Origin: Bacteroidota bacterium
GTDB lineage: Bacteria > Bacteroidota > Bacteroidia > Flavobacteriales > Weeksellaceae
Length of the DNA: 64,000 nt
Direction: 5' to 3'
NCBI GenBank assembly: GCA_023393915.1
Contig: JAEXBS010000021.1
Coordinates: 124,001-188,000, forward strand
Every line of letters starts with the position of its first letter. Within the stretch, counting starts at the first letter, position 1. The notes below the pieces were generated by a model. That model saw only the letters and a list, made by a program, of their open reading frames with translations. It searched no databases and was not told the DNA's origin. A program made the translations under genes and the position numbers. Shown here in pieces: positions 16,141-25,100 of the stretch.

Positions 16141-17187
16141 ATGAAACGAATTTTATTTCTTTTTCTTTTGCTGGCAGTACTTATCGGTTGCCAGAAGAAG
16201 TCCTCATTATCAACTAAGGGGTTTGAGAAAGTATCTGATAGAGTGGAGTATAGACTCTCTAATGAAGCCTTTATTCTTCGGTCTGGCGCTAAAGAAATAA
16301 CTTTTAATAAAAGTGAATTGCCCTTAGAAAAGGTCGTTGTGCTCAATGCTAGTTTGTTTGGATATTTTAACGAACTGGGTTTAAACGATCGTATTGTGGG
16401 TGTTTCAAGCCCGGAATACATCTTTTCTAGCGACATACAAAGGCGCATAAAGCAGGGTTTTATTCATTCCGTTGGATCCGAGCAAAAGTACGATCTTGAG
16501 AAAATTATGGCTCTAAAACCGGATGCTATTTTCACCAATTATATTTCTACTTTTGATAATACCTACGCTCTTTTACAAAAAAGTGGCATTAAAATCATTT
16601 TTTTGGATGAGTACTTGGAGCAAGCTCCACTTGATAAATCTCGTTATCTAAAAGTTTTTGGGCAACTTTTCCATCAAGAGGAAAGGGCAGAAAAGCTTTA
16701 TAATGAAATTGAAAAGAATTACAATGAGCTGAAAAAGTTAACGGCTAACTTAAAAAATAGACCTTTGGTTATTACCAATGAGCTTTATGGGAATCAGTGG
16801 TACATGCCTGGTGGAAACTCACAGTTTGCGCGTTTAATGAAAGATGCGGGTGCTAAGTATTTGCTTCAAGACGATCCCTCGAATGCAGCCGTTCCACTGA
16901 GTTTAGAGCAAGTCACCGTGCAAAGCCAAGAGGCGACTTTTTGGCTGAATGCAGGCAATCATCAAACAAGGTCACAATTAGTAGCCTTTAATCCCTCTTA
17001 TAGAAATCTTGCAGTTTTTCAAAAGGGAGAGATTTATTCCATTGCAGGAAGCGTAAAGGGAAAAGCCAACGATTACTTTGAGAGCGGTGTGGTTCGTAGC
17101 GACTTCTTGCTTCAAGATTACCTCTCGATTTTGCATCCTGAGCTTGTAAAAGGAGATTCACTGCGCTATTTCAAACGATTGGATTAG
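16141..17187 (+). CDS. ABC-type Fe/B12 substrate-binding lipoprotein (FecB/BtuF-like)
   Basis: A 348-residue lipoprotein with lipobox LIGC at residues 15-18. It has the two-lobe periplasmic-binding pattern of the iron-siderophore/cobalamin class: VVVLNASLFGYFNELGLNDRIVGVS in lobe 1, YDLEKIMALKPDAIFTNY, and a lobe-2 segment TNELYGNQWYMPGGNSQFARLMKDAG. No permease or ATPase gene is adjacent, so it may be an orphan receptor serving an ABC importer elsewhere. The substrate cannot be fixed from sequence. Confidence 0.82.
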   Translation: MKRILFLFLLLAVLIGCQKKSSLSTKGFEKVSDRVEYRLSNEAFILRSGAKEITFNKSELPLEKVVVLNASLFGYFNELGLNDRIVGVSSPEYIFSSDIQRRIKQGFIHSVGSEQKYDLEKIMALKPDAIFTNYISTFDNTYALLQKSGIKIIFLDEYLEQAPLDKSRYLKVFGQLFHQEERAEKLYNEIEKNYNELKKLTANLKNRPLVITNELYGNQWYMPGGNSQFARLMKDAGAKYLLQDDPSNAAVPLSLEQVTVQSQEATFWLNAGNHQTRSQLVAFNPSYRNLAVFQKGEIYSIAGSVKGKANDYFESGVVRSDFLLQDYLSILHPELVKGDSLRYFKRLD

Positions 17188-17206
17188 GTGGAAAAAGTCA
17201 AATGTG

Positions 17207-17214
17207 TATTTTTG
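17207..17214 (+). promoter_or_regulatory. -7 promoter box of mtgA
   Basis: TATTTTTG, a TAnnTTTG box, ends 10 bases before the mtgA start. A transcript would begin within a few bases of the ATG. Confidence 0.5.
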
Positions 17215-17224
17215 CACCTGAACT

Positions 17225-17869
17225 ATGTGGAAACTAATTAAAAAACTAATAGCCTACGCATTTCTCCTAGCTGCCCTTGGTGTGCTTTGGGGGAGATTCT
17301 TTAATCCTCCCATTACAATCACTCAAATTGGTGGGGTGATGAAGTACGGTAAACTGGATCGGGATTACATTTCCTACGATCAGATGGGTACGAATATTAA
17401 AAAAGCCGTTATTGCAGCCGAAGATCAGAAGTTTTTAAACCATAACGGTTTTGATTTGGATGCGATTGAAAAAGCTTTTGAGAATAATGAAAAGGGTAAA
17501 AGACTAAGGGGCGGAAGTACCATTTCTCAACAAACCGCTAAGAACGTCTTTCTATGGCAAAAACGCAGTTGGTTAAGAAAAGGGCTCGAGACGGGTTTCA
17601 CTTTTATTATTGAGACGTTTTGGAATAAGCCAATCATCTTAGAGCGTTATTTGAATTCTATTGAAATGGGTCAAGGCGTATTTGGTGTTGAGGCCGCTTC
17701 GCATTATTATTTTGGAAAGTCAGCCATTAATTTAACGAAGTCAGAAGCTGCGTGGATTGCTGCCGTACTTCCGAGTCCTCAAAAATACGATCCTAAAGCA
17801 CCTAGTTCTTATCTTAGAAAAAAACACAGTTGGATCCTAAGGCAAATGAATAACGTCCGTATTCCTTAA
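17225..17869 (+). CDS. mtgA: Monofunctional peptidoglycan glycosyltransferase
   Basis: A 214-residue GT51 enzyme that polymerises lipid II into glycan strands. A single N-terminal membrane helix (about residues 9-24) anchors it on the periplasmic side. Motifs are KAVIAAEDQKFLNHNGFD with the catalytic Glu, RGGSTISQQTAKNVFLW and ERYLNSIEMGQGVFGVEAA. There is no transpeptidase domain and the length fits MtgA. It is followed 24 bases later by the SpecificRecomb-family gene. Confidence 0.93.
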   Translation: MWKLIKKLIAYAFLLAALGVLWGRFFNPPITITQIGGVMKYGKLDRDYISYDQMGTNIKKAVIAAEDQKFLNHNGFDLDAIEKAFENNEKGKRLRGGSTISQQTAKNVFLWQKRSWLRKGLETGFTFIIETFWNKPIILERYLNSIEMGQGVFGVEAASHYYFGKSAINLTKSEAAWIAAVLPSPQKYDPKAPSSYLRKKHSWILRQMNNVRIP

Positions 17870-17893
17870 ATTTGAACTCTAAAGAGCTAAGGC

Positions 17894-19918
17894 ATGAATC
17901 CATTCTTTTCCAAGAAAAACACCGCTGAGAACCTGCTAAGGAAGTATTTTAGTTTTAAGACGGAGACCCGTTCCTTAGAACCTCTATACGAAGTGTTTCA
18001 TCACATGAAAAGAGAACCCTTCGAAAAGTTCTTGTCTTTTTTAAAAGGGGAAGAAGAAATTACTCACAACTTCGCTTATTATTTAAAGAATCTCTTTGAT
18101 AAGCGTCCTTTCAATCTTTCGCTCACCGAGGCGAATATTCTTTCAGAAAATTCATTTTTCCCAGAACTTCGAAAAAGAGCATTGGATTTTATACTCCCTC
18201 CTGCCGGAAATGAAAATTCAGTTTGGTTTGCGGTCGATTACTTGCTCCCTACAGCTGGAAGAGATCTTAAGTTTTTACAATCCATTCCCCAGGAGCAAAT
18301 GCACGAGCTGCTCGAACTTTTAGGTTTGGATCAATTGATATTAAAAGACTCCGTTCGAGAAGAAATGCTGTTTTCGGCTAATATCCTTGCCTGGCGTTCC
18401 GTTGGAAATGCCCTTGAAGTTGGAGTTATGAACATGGTGCCAGAGTACCGTAATTACGATAATCCGTTTTTAGCCCTTCAGGACGAAATGGATGAGTTAA
18501 AACTTCGGCTAAAGGAAGAACCAGGGTTTTATTTTTCTTCTAAAGATCCTCAGTATAAGCAGCTCAATATTTATTTAGGACAGTGCCAGAAATTTATAGA
18601 CCAAGCTTTTAAAAACTCGTCCAAATACGGAATTACCGGAAAGATTAATCAGTCTCTGTTAAAGATTCGTCAGCAATTAAGAAGGATTTCCGATATCTTC
18701 GCCCTCTGGGTGATTGATTCGCCTGAAGATGTGGTAAAGAATTCCAAAATGTTGATGTTTCGAATTTTGGAATACAAGTCACATAAAAACAATATTTCAG
18801 AGCTTTTTGATGACGCCACTCGACTTCAATCCCACTTAATTACCAATCATACGGCAGAAACCGGTTCCCATTACATTACTTCAGGGGTGAAGGAGTACCT
18901 CAAAATGTTTTGGAAGGCCAGTGGAGGAGGTGTTATTGTAGGAGCGCTTTGTGTTCTTAAATTATTTTATAGCTACCTTCCCGGCAGTGAATTCTATCAT
19001 GCATACCTCTATGCTCTGAACTATGCCATGGGCTTTGTAATGATTTATTTAATGGGTTTCACCCTGGCTACAAAACAGCCGGCAATGACGGCTGCAACCA
19101 TGGCAAAAGTCCTGTCCGACGATAAGAATACCCAAAGCAACTACCGAGAATTTGCTCACCTGATTTCTAAATTATTTCGAAGTCAATTTATTGCCTTTAT
19201 TGGGAACGTTGCGTGGTCTTTTCCCGTGGCGCTCGCCCTAATTTATGGACTTGATGTTCTGTTTGGTCAGAATTTCGCCCAGGACAAAGCGCCTATTTTG
19301 CTTCAGGATTTAGATCCAAGCAAATCCAAAGCTATTCTTCATGCTTCCATTGCAGGATTCTATCTTTTTATTTCTGGAATTATTTCTGGTAGTATTGGTA
19401 ACAGCAGCGTGTATTATCAAATGCCGGAGCGGATCGCTAAAAACCCACTTCTTCGTACAGTTGTAGGAGCGAAGGCAGCGGAAAATATCTCTCAGTATTA
19501 TCGCCGAAATTGGGCTGGAATTATGTCTAATATTTGGTTTGGTGTCTTTTTAGGGGTCACCGCTCCGATCGGAAAATTCTTTGGACTGGATCTAGACATT
19601 AGACACATTACCTTCGCTGCAGGGAATTTTGCTTTAGGTCTGTACGGCGAGGAATATCGGGTGTCTACTTATACTTTTTGGGTCTCCTTTATTACCGTGT
19701 TTATTATTGGATTCTTTAATTTCTTGGTGAGTTTTGGGCTTTCTATGATTTTAGCTTTCCGAAGTAGAAAGGTGACTTTTGGAGGGGTAAAAGAAATCTT
19801 GCGAGAAATTTTTAGGTATTTTCTTTCCAGTCCTTTACGTTTCTTTTTTCCTATTCGCTCCCAATCCCTTGATACCAAAGCTAAGGAACTCGTAGAGAAA
19901 GCTTCTACAAAATCCTAA
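17894..19918 (+). CDS. SpecificRecomb (Gcr)-family membrane protein
   Basis: A 674-residue protein resembling the PF10136 family, annotated as site-specific recombinase Gcr. The N-terminal 330 residues are soluble and helical. The C-terminal half holds about six hydrophobic helices, with conserved-looking loops NVAWSFPVALALIYG, GSIGNSSVYYQMPERI and YRRNWAGIMSNIWFGVFLG. No recombinase catalytic motif is visible and the membrane topology argues against DNA recombination. The family name rests on old genetic evidence, and a membrane or envelope function seems more likely. The 3' end overlaps the convergent DUF721 gene by 14 bases. Confidence 0.7.
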   Translation: MNPFFSKKNTAENLLRKYFSFKTETRSLEPLYEVFHHMKREPFEKFLSFLKGEEEITHNFAYYLKNLFDKRPFNLSLTEANILSENSFFPELRKRALDFILPPAGNENSVWFAVDYLLPTAGRDLKFLQSIPQEQMHELLELLGLDQLILKDSVREEMLFSANILAWRSVGNALEVGVMNMVPEYRNYDNPFLALQDEMDELKLRLKEEPGFYFSSKDPQYKQLNIYLGQCQKFIDQAFKNSSKYGITGKINQSLLKIRQQLRRISDIFALWVIDSPEDVVKNSKMLMFRILEYKSHKNNISELFDDATRLQSHLITNHTAETGSHYITSGVKEYLKMFWKASGGGVIVGALCVLKLFYSYLPGSEFYHAYLYALNYAMGFVMIYLMGFTLATKQPAMTAATMAKVLSDDKNTQSNYREFAHLISKLFRSQFIAFIGNVAWSFPVALALIYGLDVLFGQNFAQDKAPILLQDLDPSKSKAILHASIAGFYLFISGIISGSIGNSSVYYQMPERIAKNPLLRTVVGAKAAENISQYYRRNWAGIMSNIWFGVFLGVTAPIGKFFGLDLDIRHITFAAGNFALGLYGEEYRVSTYTFWVSFITVFIIGFFNFLVSFGLSMILAFRSRKVTFGGVKEILREIFRYFLSSPLRFFFPIRSQSLDTKAKELVEKASTKS

Positions 19919-20198
19919 GTTCTCTTAGTGTACTAAAGCCCGGTTGTGTTTGGAATTTTGTTAGAAAGAATTGCTTTCTTAATCGAAAATCTTCTTTTAG
20001 TAGTGGAGAGGAAATCCTTAAGGTCAAAACATCGTTTTGATACTCAATTTGTCTAATTTCTTCCAACAGAGATGAATCCAAGTACTTTTCCAAAAAGCTT
20101 CTGATTTGGGCTGTCTTCTCCGCATTTTTATAGCCGGTTCCTCGAGTAATTCTGGGTAGGAGTTCATCGAGGGTAAACTCCCGTTTTCTTTTTTTCAT
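19905..20198 (-). CDS. DUF721/DciA-like protein
   Basis: A 97-residue basic protein of the DUF721 type, related to DciA, which helps load the replicative helicase in bacteria lacking DnaC. The segment IRQIEYQNDVLTLRISSPLLKEDFRLRKQFF matches the small alpha-beta domain. It lies 16 bases after recF, the usual arrangement. It is shorter than many DciA proteins, which have a disordered tail. Confidence 0.8.
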   Translation of the reverse strand: MKKRKREFTLDELLPRITRGTGYKNAEKTAQIRSFLEKYLDSSLLEEIRQIEYQNDVLTLRISSPLLKEDFRLRKQFFLTKFQTQPGFSTLRELRIL

Positions 20199-20214
20199 AG
20201 AAAAAAATTAAGAG

Positions 20215-21294
20215 TTAGATTTCAAAAATTTCACTCTCGCTATGGATTCTTTTTACAATGGATTCCGTTCTTTCTTTGTGAGTGTCGGTAATAAACATTT
20301 GACCGAAATTTTGAGCATTAAGAAGTCCGATGAGGTGACCCACTCTTTGATCGTCCAGTTTATCAAAAATATCGTCCAGCAGTAAGATAGGCGTTTTTCC
20401 AGTAAGCTCCATTAGGCGCTTGATCTGAGCTAGCTTTAAAGCAATAAGAAAAGTTTTTTGTTGACCTTGGGAGGCTATACGCTTTAATGCATGCTGGTTC
20501 ATCTCAAAGTCCAAATCGTCTTTATGCAACCCGCTTGAAGTATAAGTTAATTGTCTGTCTTTAGCCAAGTTTTGCTCGAGGAGCTCTTCCATGCTTTTTT
20601 CTTGGAGCTGAGTTTGATACGACAGCTGAATTTTTTCTTTTCCACCGGAAAGCTCGTAGTAAAAGGATTCCACCAATGGGCTTAAAGACTCGATGAATTT
20701 TACTCTTTTTTTATACAGTGGCTCAGCCGTTTGAGCTAAAGCCGGCGTATAGATTTCTAGGGCTTCTAGATCAAAGCTTCTAGTTTTATTAAAATGCTTG
20801 AGCAGGGCGTTTCTTTGCTTGATGGTTTTCTGGTACTGCATGAGTTCGTGCAAGTACTGGGTGTCGGTTTGCGAAATCATTTGATCCAAAAACCTGCGTC
20901 GACTCTCACCAGAATCTGTTATCAGATTGGAGTCGTAGGGGGAGATTAAAACAGAGGGTAAAAATCCGATATGCTCGGAGAGCTTCGCATAGGGTTTATC
21001 GTTCCTTTTGAGCGTCTTTTTTCCTTCTTTAGGTAGGTTTAAGGTAAGAAGGGTAAATCGATCTTCATCTCTTATTTCACTTCGAAGCGTGAAATAATCC
21101 TGGTCATAAGCAATGGCCTGGCTTTCGATTGAACCTAGAAAACTTTTTCCCACCGAGAGGTAATGCAAAGCATCGAGAATATTGGTTTTCCCAACCCCAT
21201 TACTTCCGACAAAACAATTGATTTTTGAAGAAAAATCGAAGTGTCGCTCTAAATGGTTTTTAAATTGGACGATATGGAGGTTTTCAACTATCAA
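20215..21294 (-). CDS. recF: DNA replication and repair protein RecF
   Basis: A 359-residue SMC-like ATPase that loads RecA at gaps with RecO and RecR. Walker A is GSNGVGKTN at about residues 30-38, the ABC-type signature is in YTSSGLHKDDLDF, and Walker B is LLLDDIFDKLD. Length is normal. It is upstream of the DUF721 gene on the same strand. Confidence 0.95.
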   Translation of the reverse strand: MIVENLHIVQFKNHLERHFDFSSKINCFVGSNGVGKTNILDALHYLSVGKSFLGSIESQAIAYDQDYFTLRSEIRDEDRFTLLTLNLPKEGKKTLKRNDKPYAKLSEHIGFLPSVLISPYDSNLITDSGESRRRFLDQMISQTDTQYLHELMQYQKTIKQRNALLKHFNKTRSFDLEALEIYTPALAQTAEPLYKKRVKFIESLSPLVESFYYELSGGKEKIQLSYQTQLQEKSMEELLEQNLAKDRQLTYTSSGLHKDDLDFEMNQHALKRIASQGQQKTFLIALKLAQIKRLMELTGKTPILLLDDIFDKLDDQRVGHLIGLLNAQNFGQMFITDTHKERTESIVKRIHSESEIFEI

Positions 21295-21344
21295 AAAAAT
21301 CTGTAATTATAGAATCACCTGCAAACGGTAATTTTTTTCGAGCC

Positions 21345-22112
21345 TCAAAAGTAATCCAATATTGCGAGAAATAAAAACGGAACTCCAGAGGTCAGTTCTA
21401 CCCAAAAGGAGTAATAAGGTTCTTTGCGTTTCTCTGAGGAGAAGTACACCGCAACTGCGCCCAACAACAGCGCAAGAGTAAGGGAATAAAAATAGGGCCC
21501 AGAAAAATAGAAGTAGGCTACTAGTAAAGAGAGAAAGAACAGAAAATAACTAACGTACTTACTTTTTTCAATTCCAATGAGTCCGGGAAGGGTCAGGACT
21601 CGATCCAAACGAAGATCCCTAATATCAAAAGGAATTACCAGAGAAGAAATAAAGAGCCAGGTGAAAAGAAAAATTCCCCAGTGAAGTTCCTCAAGGAAGA
21701 GCCACCCACAAATAAGTGCCCACACGAGTCCGACATAGAAAATCTTCACCAATGGAAGCGAACGAACCGTTTTGCTTAAGAAATTGGAGTTGTACAAAAG
21801 ACCAAGAACCACGATGACCAGCCATTTTAATAGCCGAATTTCGTTGTGGTTTTTTAATATAAGCACCGCGCAAATCACAAAGGCAAGAGTGTTGAAGAGC
21901 AGTACGGTTTTCATCTTCTTTTTGTTTCCTTGGTACTTTGTGTAGAGGTAACCACTTAAGAAAGTTATAAATATAAGAATTACAGTGGGGAAGCGGAATG
22001 CATTTTGCTCTAACATAAAAAAGACGGCCAGAAGAGTTCCCATAAGGGAAACAAACAATTGACTCTCGATTAGATAACGTCGTAGCAATGGGATAATGGG
22101 CATGGAAAACAA
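21345..22112 (-). CDS. UbiA-like polytopic membrane protein, degenerate prenyltransferase
   Basis: A 255-residue protein with about eight hydrophobic helices. The loop PFDIRDLRLDRVLTLPGLIG resembles the second Asp-rich motif of UbiA prenyltransferases. The first motif (NDxxDxxxD) is not recognisable; that position reads GYLYTKYQGNKKKMK. It could therefore be inactive as a prenyltransferase or act on another substrate. A start at 22103 is also possible. It is divergent from the alpha-2-macroglobulin gene. Confidence 0.6.
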   Translation of the reverse strand: MFSMPIIPLLRRYLIESQLFVSLMGTLLAVFFMLEQNAFRFPTVILIFITFLSGYLYTKYQGNKKKMKTVLLFNTLAFVICAVLILKNHNEIRLLKWLVIVVLGLLYNSNFLSKTVRSLPLVKIFYVGLVWALICGWLFLEELHWGIFLFTWLFISSLVIPFDIRDLRLDRVLTLPGLIGIEKSKYVSYFLFFLSLLVAYFYFSGPYFYSLTLALLLGAVAVYFSSEKRKEPYYSFWVELTSGVPFLFLAILDYF

Positions 22113-22168
22113 AGTTAGTATTTTTAACCTTTTGTCGTCTTTTGTATCGAAAAAATAAACCTCCTCTA

Positions 22169-25100
22169 ATGAATAAAGTTTTTTCTATTTTTGATTTTAA
22201 GGCCGCTTTTTGGATCCTTTTACTTGTCTTTCTTCCATTTCTTTCTATCTCTGCGCAGAGCACCTATGAAGAATTATGGAACAAAGTAGAACAAAATTCA
22301 AAACAAGGACTCTACAAATCTTCTTTGCCTCTATTAGAACAAATTGAAAACAAAGCCGTGAAAGAATCCAACGCTCAGGAGCTCATTCGCTCGTTAAAAG
22401 CTCAGTTTAATGTTCTCTCAAGCACCCAGGACGACCCAGAGAGCACACTAGTTTCCGATTTTTTTAGGAAAATAGATACCCTATCGGCAGAGCTAAAGGG
22501 TCAAGATCTCTTGGTCTACGAGGTTCTGAAAGGAGAATTCCTCTACGAATATTTCGAGCAAAACGAATGGCGCATTACTCAGCGCACAGGAATGGTAGAG
22601 GAGGGTTTAGAAACGATTGAAACCTGGAGCGCTCTTAATTTTAAAAAGGAGTTGGATGCGCATTATAAGAGCCTAGAGAATAAGAAAAAGTCGCTAGAGT
22701 TGGTTTCCTTGAATTCCTATAAGTCCTTGTTTGATAATACAAAGGACCTAGAATATTTTCCATCGCTCTGGATGTATTCACAACTAGAGTACATCGACTT
22801 CTTGAGTAATTGGAGCCTTTTTACTCCAAACGAGAGAAAGGAAAACGATAAGAAAATCACTTCTATTTTCCAAGAGCTTCAAACGGGGAGCTCTGGTAAT
22901 GCATTATTGTACCTAAAATTAGCTGAGCTCAACTGGCAGTGTGAGCAAAATGCTTGCGAGGATCGACTTGAGAAGTTTGCCGATTTATTAAAAGATCCGA
23001 CCCAAGGTGAATACAAAGCAAAAATCCAGGCCGAGTACACCGATGAGTTAATTAAAAAAGAAGAATTTTCTAAGGCCTTGGTTTATATAGAGGAAATCAA
23101 ACCCCAATTGAAAGGCAATCGATTTCTACCGGAAATTTTGCAAAATGAAAAAGAAATCTTACAGTCCTCTCTTACCCTTACTTATCCCTCGGTTGCAACC
23201 CCATCCTTAGATCTTCATTTCATTGCAGACCATAAAAATGCGAAGGAGCTCAAAGTGAATATTTACAATGGTACTAAGGATAAAGAAGGATTTCTTCGTA
23301 TCGCTCAAAGCAGTTGGGACGAGAAGAGATTCAACGATTTACAAAAAACATTAGTAAGAACAGAGGTAATCGCTTTACCTCAAACCAAGGACTTTAAGCG
23401 CCACCGGACCTCTTTGCGTTTGGAAGCTTTGCCGCCGGGATTGTATGTAGCGGAGTACAGTGTAGAGGAAAGTGAAAGGAAATGGACTTATTTTATTATT
23501 TCGAAGGACCGCCTCCTATTACGCACTCAAGACGCTAAGGAGAAGGAGGGTAGCCGGTACGAACTGGTGGACCGAATGAATGGACAGCCCCTTTCCAATC
23601 AAAAACTAGAAATTCTAGAGACCGTAGGTAAAGAGTCCAGAAAACTACCCGCTGTGGTCAGTTCATCCGATGGATCCCTTACGCTTATTGACTCGGATCA
23701 GAAAAACCGGTATCGTTATTTGCTTTTGTATAATGATCAAAAGGGAAGTTATGCGCTCATGAATCGTTACGGTTCGAATTATTACCAGGAATCCCCAAGC
23801 GTAGAGACTTTCTTTTCTACCCAATTGTTTTTAGACCGCGCTATTTATAGGCCCGGCCAAAGAGTTTATTTTAAAGGGGTACTCACTGAGTGGGATCAAA
23901 AGAAAGAGACAAGTAAAGTAGTAGAGAGCGCCTCTCAAACCCTCACCCTTTTCGATTCCAACGGTCAGGAAATCACCAGTGAGGATTTTACCACAAATGA
24001 AATGGGTAGTTTTAACGGAAGTTTTTTACTTCCTTCCTCTGTTTTACCGGGTCAATTTAATATGCAAGTTAGCTCTAAAGATTTTAAGTCCTCTTACACC
24101 GGGGACACTAACTACTTTAGTGTGGAAGAGTATAAGAGGCCTCGTTTTGAGTTGGAGGTAGAAGATATAAAAGGAGAGTACCGTTACGGAGAAACCCTTC
24201 TGCTGAAAGGTAAAGCGCTTACTTTTTCAGGCGTCCCTATCGCAGATACAAAAATCCAATACGAAATTAAAAAAGAAGATATTCGTTGGCGTTATTTCCG
24301 GTTTTTCCCTCAAAACCGATCGGTTCAAAATTCGATTTTAGGTGAAGTGACCACAGATGCTAACGGCTTTTTTGAAGTACCTGTACACTTAGAAAAAGAT
24401 TCTAATAGTAAGGGAATTCAAGTGGAGCGATACCGCACTGTTTTTTCCCTTACGGATCAAAGCGGTGAGACGCAATCTACGGAAAAGACGTTTCAGGTGG
24501 CCTCGGTGAGTCATTACATTGAATCCAGCGCAAAAGAATTGTATTTGGATCATGAGCCAACTAAAGTGAAAGTACAACTTAAAAACTACAGTGGTCAAAC
24601 GCTTGATAAATCCTACTTCGTGACGCTGGAAAAAAGAAAGTCGCCCAATCGAGTGCTTAGAGCAACTTATGCTAGTAACGTCCAGGACTTTACGAAGTAT
24701 TCAAGAGAAGAGTTTGTAAAGTATTTTCCCTACGATCCTTTCGATAAGTCCGAGGTACTGGGATCTTACCCAGTAGAGAAGGTTCTAAAGAAAGATGAAA
24801 AGAAACAAACCAGTGAGCTTGATTTAGGAAGACTTGCTCCAGGAAGCTATACCCTTAGGCTATACAATAAAGAAGGAAATGATACCATAAAGGTTGAAGA
24901 GCATTTTGAGGTTTATAACCGAAAACGTTTGTCCCAAGAGCAAAAACCCTTTTTAAAAGTTGCCGCTAGTCAGGAGAAACTTTCCCTCGATAAGAGTGTT
25001 GAGCTTTATGCGTTTTCTTCCGTTCCAAATGCTCGGGCCTTGTTTCTGGTGCAAAACGGAAATGGAAAGACCAATATGCACTCGGTACCCTTTAAAAATG

